Of a stretch of 64,000 bases of DNA, positions 57,758 through 64,000 are shown one piece after another. Both the position numbers and the translations under genes were made by a program. Below the pieces are notes generated by a model, which searched no databases, was not told where the DNA came from, and saw only the letters and a program-made list of their open reading frames with translations. Source of the stretch: Sabethes cyaneus (Eukaryota > Arthropoda > Insecta > Diptera > Culicidae); the NCBI RefSeq assembly GCF_943734655.1, contig NC_071355.1, positions 78,815,449 through 78,879,448 on the forward strand, in the 5' to 3' direction. The number at the start of each line of letters is the position of its first letter. Position 1 is the first letter of the stretch.

Positions 57758-57967
57758 GCCTCCCAGTTGCCCTCGAGGTAAGACGCTGGTCTAAGAAGCC
57801 AGTCATCGTAAGCTCGAATCTCGGCTCGGAGAGGCTGTTAGAGTCAATAGGATCGTAGCACTGACCCCGCACTGTCCTGTATTCTAACAGCTGGTTGCGA
57901 AGTCTGTCGTATAAAAAACAGAAGGTCAAATTTCGAAAACGGAGTTAGCACCCAGGCTTTGCTTCTT
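57758..57967 (+). mobile_element. tRNA-derived SINE, family A (copy 4), 13-bp TSD
   Basis: This is the best-defined copy, flanked by a perfect duplication TTATATTACCAAG (57745-57757 and 57968-57980). The head can fold like a tRNA: GCCTCCCAG against CTCGGAGAGGC as acceptor, CTGGTCTAAGAAGCCAG as anticodon arm, and a B-box-like GCTCGAATC. The body has AGAGTCAATAGGATCGTAGC and TCTAACAGCTGGTTGCGAAG. It ends with GCTTTGCTTC at the duplication rather than poly-A. Confidence 0.9.
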
Positions 57968-58169
57968 TTATATTACCAAGATAAAACTTGTCGACTGCGC
58001 CACTTCTCTTATAAACTTACCATACGTGGAGCGTAGCAATACAATATAGGTAGTGCACCAATCAAAACTGATCTTGTTACGGTTGCTTGTCAAACCGGAA
58101 TAAATCAGTTAGTTTTATCGAACTATTAAAATGGTAACACCCTGACCAATCAGACTGATGACAGACCCT

Positions 58170-58800
58170 GACCCCGACGATTTCAATATTCAGCCGCTCC
58201 ATCTCCTCCAACGATCGCTTCGAGTAGTGGGACGACGCCAGATCCGGCCAGAACATCGCGTCTTCGGCCTCATGTCAACCACAGCAGCACCTTCCTGGGG
58301 AACTTGGTGTGTGAAATGAACTTCACCTCGGAACTCACTTCCTTCGTGCGGGAAGTAAAATACGAAGTGCCCTGCCAGTCGTTGCCATCCAAGGCGAGAT
58401 AGGTCTCGTCGTCCATCACCACCGCCATGTCGCGATTCGCTGGGAAAATCGTCTTGACCATTTTGACCGCTGCCGCTGCGTCATTGCCTGCAGCTCCGAG
58501 CACAGTGGACGGGACTGCCACTGCCATATGTAGCCACTTTTTCTTCGGTCTTCCTCTTCAGTACCTTTGGGGCTTCTTGTCGCTCAGGGTCGTCGGCCGT
58601 CCGGAACCGGGTTTTCTTTCGATGCTCTGATTGCTGTCCAATAGTGCCAAGAAGTATTAGATACCGGAACGGGCGTATCCGGCATCCACAAAGTGCCGCA
58701 CGATGTCCGTTTTCGACGCGGCGGGGTACCGTTCGTTGAACGCGCACACTTCTGAACGGAGTAACGGCACTGTTTTCGCCATCACGGTTACAGTTCGACT
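58170..58800 (-). pseudogene. mariner/Tc1-type transposase with deletion between catalytic residues
   Basis: Read right to left from about 58782, the order is TVPLLRSEVCAFNERYPAAS, DIVRHFVDAGYARSGI with a stop, then GSGRPTTLSDKK (GRPT linker). The catalytic region follows: MAVVMDDETYLALDGNDWQG (first Asp), then KFISHTKFPRKVLLWLT and a stop. In another frame comes AMFWPDLASSHYSKRSLEEM (second catalytic Asp). The roughly 50-60 residues that should separate LLWLT from FWPDLASSHY are deleted. Not functional. It resembles the D41D-type group of Tc1/mariner by its WQGTSYFTS block; that assignment is tentative. Confidence 0.85.
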
Positions 58801-58944
58801 GATAGAGTGTAGAATTTTTTTGCAAGTAAGCTCATATAATTACCTTCCATGGGAAATTTATCCAGCTCAATTAGCTGTCTTAGTTTTTTTTATCACCATC
58901 TTAAAAAAGTCCATTTTTTTAATGCATACATTATTATCAATCGG

Positions 58945-59215
58945 TCTTCCTGTCACAGGAAGCAACTAAAATGGTTTGGCTAAAAATTGAGATTGACTAA
59001 CAGAATATATATTTATTTTGTTAAACCAACCAGTTTTCGAAAATTGTAAAATTTCGAAGGCGCGTTGATTTTATGCACCTGTCATATCAATATTCACGAT
59101 AAATTTCAATGCGCACATGCTACAAACCAACAGAGACTACTGAAAATTTATTAATTATTTTATAATGGTCGGTATAAACCAAACCGATCGGGATAATATG
59201 ACAGTAAAACTATAA
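58945..59215 (+). repeat. Dispersed ~270-bp repeat (partner at 35285-35560)
   Basis: Landmarks are in the same order as in the partner, starting TGTCACAGGAAGCAACTAAA and ending near ATATGACAGTAAAACT. This copy is inserted directly beyond the 5' end of the mariner relic. Confidence 0.8.
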
Positions 59216-59417
59216 GGGATTTGATGCCGCAGGTTTCGCAAGCTACCATTAAGTAAAATAAACGCGAAACAAGAAAATTCGGACTGAAACAATCGAAATT
59301 GTCTCACGCAACAAAAATGGGAAAATGTAGAACTGCCGATTTCTCAAATCCCAAGAGAGCTCTCGAGTGCTCTTCAACGTATTGAAGAGCCGCAAGCTCG
59401 GCGTTGCAGCTCCTGAG

Positions 59418-60098
59418 CAGGGCTTAAAAAGGGATCGCAAGTTGAATGTGACTGCCGTGAATGCGAACTTTCCGCATTCAAACTCCGATTTTTGAACGAT
59501 CATTTGACCGTTTTTTTTAATCCAGTCCAACTGCCGCTTGCGCTGCTGCCGTCGTACAATTCATGCGGCATCTCAGCAAAAGCAAACAGTCGATCTTCCG
59601 TTTTGCTTTGCGCTTTGAGAATATTAACTGCAAACTGACTGGAAGCATACGGTGACGTATTTTTTCGTTTCTCTTTTTGTCTCCAAATCGGTTGCTCACA
59701 GTAAAAGTTTGTCACCCAGACGTCGGTCCGACGCAAGCAAAATATTCGTTTGTATTGGACGGAGTCCGACCGACTTCTTCCATGCACATGTAGTGGTTGT
59801 TTTTTTGTAGTATTGAATCATACGATTGTGCGGTTGCTTTTCGTAGCGTGGTGATTGCCAGTCATTTGACTGTTTTGCAGTCATTCGCTGCTCCAAACGG
59901 TAAAGGCAACTTGATCGAAACGAAAATGTCAAAAAGTTTTAGAAGCCGTTCGGTCTGCAGCGTGCAGTCGGCGTTTGACTGAGCAAAATGCCAGTTGTGT
60001 TATGCGTAGCATTCGTATTCCACCTCTAAACGGACGGTGTGAACTTGAATGCGCGTTGGTGTGACTGCGGTAGAAAAAAAGGATTGGTCGAAGCCCTG
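59418..60098. mobile_element. 681-bp hAT-type element, CAGGGCTT ends, 8-bp TSD
   Basis: The termini are CAGGGCTT and its complement AAGCCCTG, flanked by a perfect 8-bp duplication CTCCTGAG (59410-59417 and 60099-60106). The terminal repeat is very short and the interior shows no transposase. The short open frames inside on both strands match nothing known. A 22-bp palindrome (GCTCTTCAACGTATTGAAGA...) lies just outside the left end. Confidence 0.82.
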
Positions 60099-60164
60099 CT
60101 CCTGAGTGCTGCGCTTGAAGGGCAGAATCACGAATGGCCGACTTTCAACAATTTTTATAGAGTA

Positions 60165-60386
60165 TCGTGAACGCAGGTAATTCCGATCAGTTCCTAAATC
60201 CGATCACTCAACCAAAGTCCAAAGTAGCCGATTTTTAAAAGGTTGAATTAAAATTCATACTTCAAGGGCAAACTTTGATCATGAGGATTCTTTTTAATTA
60301 TGGTTTTTGATTCAGTCTTCTAAAAAAAGACAACTTTAGTTAAGTGATCGGAATTAGGAGCTGATCGGAATTACCTGCCTTCACGG
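60165..60386. mobile_element. 222-bp TA-flanked MITE
   Basis: Left GCAGGTAATTCCGATCAG and the inverted right end agree over about 55 bases, including a second CCGATCACT block. TA flanks both sides (60163-60164 and 60387-60388). Non-coding. Confidence 0.85.
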
Positions 60387-60429
60387 TATAGATGGTTGAA
60401 AATTCTTTCTTCAAATGATTTACGTTCGT

Positions 60430-60640
60430 TCTGGAGACTGGACGGATACGATTTGCAAGGCATGTTGGAAGAATGCCTAAAAAGTTGATCTGCGAAGATG
60501 GTTTTTACTTCATATCCGATAGAAACAGGACGACCAAGAGCGCAGCGAGCAAGATGGTTGGACCAGGTAGAGAGAGGGTTCTAGCGGCGAGTCCAAGGAA
60601 GCAGAAAGCGGTAGCCCACAATTGAATTAATTGGACAAAT
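60430..60640 (+). pseudogene. RTE-clade LINE C-terminal scrap
   Basis: A diverged reading in shifting frames gives WRLDGYDLQGMLEECLKS-like text, then GRPRAQRARWLDQVER (about 60526-60575). This is the Arg-rich block found near the C-terminus of RTE elements, as in 20400-20536 and 22460-22500. It then gives a KRWR-like end. It is short and decayed. Confidence 0.55.
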
Positions 60641-60829
60641 TTTGTTGATCAGGATTTGTTTTAGGATGGAAAGTGAATTAAATAAGTAAACTTTCATATT
60701 TCATCATTCCTTTATAGAAAGCACTACCTAGCTGCCATTTTTCAAGGAAAGCTTGAACCATAGATCTATGACTTTTTGGAGTTGTTGGCATCCAAGAGAA
60801 TGAAACATTTTTGTAACCATTGTATGTAG

Positions 60830-60878
60830 ACTGTCGCAGTGGCCTTTTAACCCAATGCCCTTCTGGCATATAAAAAAA
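60830..60878 (+). repeat. Short A-tailed repeat, copy 2
   Basis: This is nearly identical to 47196-47247 over 42 bases and is followed by an A run (TATAAAAAAACC). See copy 1. Confidence 0.7.
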
Positions 60879-61013
60879 CCCTTGTATGTGAAGAGAATGT
60901 TCTCAGAAGTTTAGCTAATTTGAAGCTCATAAGATTTCGAGTCATTCAGAAAGTTTGGTGAAGATTTTGTTAACACTTCAATTTCTTTTTAGGAGAATTT
61001 ATATGGGCTGGTA

Positions 61014-61727
61014 CCGAATGGCCGAAACACAAATGGCCGAAACACAAATGGCCGAATCACGAATGGCCGAATTCCAACAACAGTCACAGAAGGCCGAATC
61101 ACGAAAGGCCGAATTTTCCCGGAATGCCCAAATCAACAAAATTTTTATTACACATTTTGTGAGACCTTACACGCGAATTTGAAACATCCTCTCGAAAAAC
61201 CTTCAAAAATTTTCCCCTCTACTGCCTTTTGTTCCCCTCGCAGCTCTGTGATGATCAGCGTCAATGATAGGTGAAGGAAAAAAGCTTTTCGTAAAATTCT
61301 GTACCTTAGGTTTCAGAAAAACAAGACATACTCTGCGTCTTATTTTTTATTTTGATAGATATAGTATAGATGATTGATAGTTGTTTCTTCCCCTAAGCGC
61401 GAACGATTTACGTTTATTATAGGGTGCGAAGCCTATTGATCGCGTTAGTAGCAAATATTTACTAGATGATTCAGGGCGAGACGGCCGCAGGCCATGAGTG
61501 TACGCCGGTGACCCGCCGTCGGAAGCGCCGGCAGCCCCCCCACAGAAACCACTACTATAGGTGCATGCATTTTCCTAGGTTTGCTGACTAGTAGGGATTA
61601 TTTCTTAGTTAAGTCCGAACGAGCGGCAGCGAGTAAGGACAGCATATACCCAACATTTGTGCAGGTTGAAGGCCGTGATTATTTTCGGCCGAATATGACG
61701 ATCGGCCATTTGTGTTTCGGCCATTCG
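61014..61727. mobile_element. 714-bp TA-flanked MITE with GGCCGAAACACAAAT repeats
   Basis: Both ends carry CGAATGGCCGAAACACAAAT in opposite orientation, flanked by TA (61012-61013 and 61728-61729). Just inside the left end the phrase ATGGCCGAA(A/T)CACAAA is repeated about five times with decay. The interior includes an unusually GC-rich island at 61465-61555. The short open frame at the left end only reflects the repeats. Confidence 0.75.
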
Positions 61728-61729
61728 TA

Positions 61730-64000
61730 GGTAATACATTTATATACAAAGCCTTAATCCTCTGATATCCAAGGTTTTTCTAAAATTTCATGATGTGTTT
61801 AACTTTCGCACGAAATAAACGCTTCAAATTAACGTAATATACCAAACTATGTATTTGAATGGAAATATTAGACTATAATAAGAAGGTATCAGTGAATATT
61901 AACATAAAACCATTAATTATTACGGATTACGGATACCTCTAACTCTATCGGCCATGGGCACCAGACGGTTAAGTCTTATTTTTTTTTAAATTGTTCTATA
62001 CTACCGGCGAAGAATTCAATTTTGTCATGAGCACAATATGGAATATATTCGATATGTACATAATAAAGAACAATGGTCCTAATATACAATCTTGCGACAC
62101 ACCATTTTCTAAACAAAATATTTATCGCAAAGTTCGGACAAAATTTGTTTAAAATCTTGCTAAAAGAGTTTAGATCTAGGTTTATCGGCTGTTAAGCAAT
62201 AATTTTGAAGGGATGGGAAACGAGAGAATCCAAACAATTTTCAGTAAGTATTGCCGCAGAGTTTTGGTTTACGTTCATTAATCAATGGTCTCATTGCATC
62301 ATAACATTTTGAGACTCTCCGATCCACATTCGTTTGAAAGAAGTAATAAATTATTACACTAATTAGTTTTGCTTTAGTTGTTACAACAGGCCATAAATTT
62401 ATTACAAGTTTGCAAATATGATAAATTTTCAATACATATAAATACCTCAAGAGAATAAGTGTTCATAAGGCATAACTTCGTATAGCAATAAAAAAATCCT
62501 CTACTGCGTTATTAAAAAGCATCAATTGAATAACTGCTACGCTTGCAGCATCTCAGTGAAAGGTAGCATAATAAAGTGACGGCTTGTAAAATGTCTGGTC
62601 GTTTGCGTAATTTGAGTTATTTTTTTGTCGAATCACGCAAGAACAACATATCAAGCCGCACGCTTGAGCCCAATGAATGAAAGAAGAAGATAAGACAAAC
62701 CATGCGAAAAACGATCGCATTGATATGTAAATATTTTGCGATTATCATAATTGCTGCAATTTCTAACGAGTGCTACCGCGCGTACACAGACTTGCCTCGT
62801 CGTTCCCGGCCGGACCTCGTAGATTAGCGGATTTTTTGCAACAAGTTTTTGTTGAAACATCGCCAAGCACTATAGTGATGCTATGCGAGCTGCTGTCCAC
62901 GCAAGGATTGAGTGTATCGCTTTGGCTGCTTGAAAGCTGGGTTTCCGGTGGATCAAGTTAGCGTTTCCAAGGTATTTAGCTTCACATTAAATCGGTATTA
63001 AGAGAAGCGTGTGAATAATTCAGATCGGCCTTTTTTCCTAAGAACATGGTATTTAGACCTCGTACTTCCATTGTAGAACAATGATTGCCGACCTTTTTGT
63101 TCCTGTGACCTGGCCAACATTTTCTTGTACACGCACGTGAAAAATGTCAAAATGCTGCTAAATCTCCTAAAGCACTAGTGAAATGCCGCAAAACTTGCAC
63201 CACGTAATTTCTGAACTGGATTTGATGAAATTCCTCGAATTAGTTAAGATCCAGTTAAATGCAACTGTTATCGGCGGAAGCCTTCTTCGTCGGTGCCGAT
63301 TGCGCACGTGACCATATGAGACATATGCTGCTGCCGCCGGGAGGAATGCACCCCGAGTACGGTATATCGATTTCTTGTTTCAACATTTTTCTCTGTTATG
63401 CTGTCCCCTAGATGGATGGCACCTGACAAGTTATGATGCATTACTACTAGGTACAAGCCGGAGACGCTGTCGACGGTGACGATCGTGGTTGAATTTTAAG
63501 TGATTACCGGGAAAGCGGTAACCGTGCCGGCAGGAAAACGGTTCTTCTTTTCCGTGATCATTACCACTACCAGCACCGGCGCGCCTGAAATGGGGTCAGT
63601 CCGTAAATGGAGTTCGACTCGCAGCAGCCAATTGGAACTGGATTTGGTCCTAAAAATGGTTGACAACAACTCTCGAATCACGAAGATTGCATGCAGTCAC
63701 GTTCCTCCGAAAAAAGTGTTTTGACTGCGCTACTTACCACGTACTGGGAGCGCAAAATGTGAGATTGAATTTAATGAATAGTAATTAAATCGACTCAAAT
63801 TACCATAAAAGAAACAACAGCAGCGATCCAGTCTATTGAACACTTCTCGCTCGGTTGTCCGCGAAGCTCGTTCGCGGTGAAGGTCGTCGGACATCCGCGC
63901 CGCTGTACCTTTCAACAAGCTAAGGAGCCCTTCTCTTGTGAAGAGGCGTTTGTTAAATTGCTTAAAAATTTCTGCAAAGGACGGTCACTGGCTTCGTATC
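61730..64000. other. Unassigned; GC-richer right edge, possible host exon region
   Basis: 61730-62760 is AT-rich without recognisable content. From 62760 the sequence is richer in GC, with short open frames on both strands (for example 63268-63456 minus, 63500-63724 plus). A minus-strand donor-like CGTG|GTAAGT is at 63739/63740 and an acceptor-like CCTTTGCAG at about 63978. The frame between them has no recognisable domain. It may be an untranslated or unrecognised exon of a host gene. Confidence 0.25.

Overview
This window looks like a large, repeat-rich insect genome, most probably a mosquito (Culicidae; a culicine is my best guess). The evidence is an AT-rich sequence, one short exon with eukaryotic splice sites inside huge introns, many MITEs with 2-bp TA, 4-bp TTAA or 8-bp duplications, tRNA-headed SINEs, RTE- and Jockey/CR1-type LINEs, and a long TG microsatellite followed by a repeat I associate with culicine genomes. 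The organism call is inference. Nothing bacterial, viral or CRISPR-like is visible. Almost every open reading frame is either repeat-encoded or an artefact of low-complexity sequence.

Host gene content is minimal. The only host coding segment I recognise is a 100-bp minus-strand exon (25356-25455), flanked by a good acceptor and donor. It encodes the start of a semaphorin sema domain, most like class 5. Much of the window may therefore be intron of a long semaphorin gene running right to left. A minus-strand donor at 43211/43212 with a compatible phase is a weak candidate for an upstream exon.

Layout, left to right. 0-13 kb: mostly unassigned sequence, with MITEs at 2.3-3.0 and 4.4-5.4 kb, a (TG)n tract at 3.5 kb and SINEs at 6.1 and 7.3 kb. 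13.7-18.7 kb: a TTAA-flanked element, then a TA-flanked element interrupted by a nearly intact LINE. 19-22.6 kb: a cluster of broken RTE elements in both orientations, with an 8-bp-TSD MITE and a decayed LINE. 25.4 kb: the semaphorin exon. 27.1-27.8 kb: an hAT transposase relic. 28.5-29.5 kb: a full-length palindromic TTAA element. 29.5-32.7 kb: SINEs and a Tc1/mariner tail. 36.5-42 kb: a degenerate minisatellite split by an hAT element (itself carrying a MITE) and a Tigger-like MITE. 45.6-48.8 kb: a tandem repeat and a 2.2-kb TA element containing two further MITEs. 48.75-52.93 kb: a minus-strand LINE split by a 1.06-kb palindromic TTAA element and a 292-bp hAT MITE. 53-54.6 kb: a Tc1/mariner relic, a LINE 3' end and a MITE. 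56.7-57.5 kb: a heptanucleotide array. 57.8-61.7 kb: a SINE, a mariner relic, more MITEs and an RTE scrap.

The most notable signals are the two families of about 1-kb TTAA-flanked elements that are inverted repeats over nearly their whole length (28458-29492 and 50652-51713). If transcribed, each would fold into a near-perfect hairpin of several hundred base pairs, a plausible source of endogenous siRNA. The nested LINE at 48.75-52.93 kb is a good internal control: conceptual removal of both inserts, each with one copy of its target duplication, makes the LINE reading frame continuous across both junctions.
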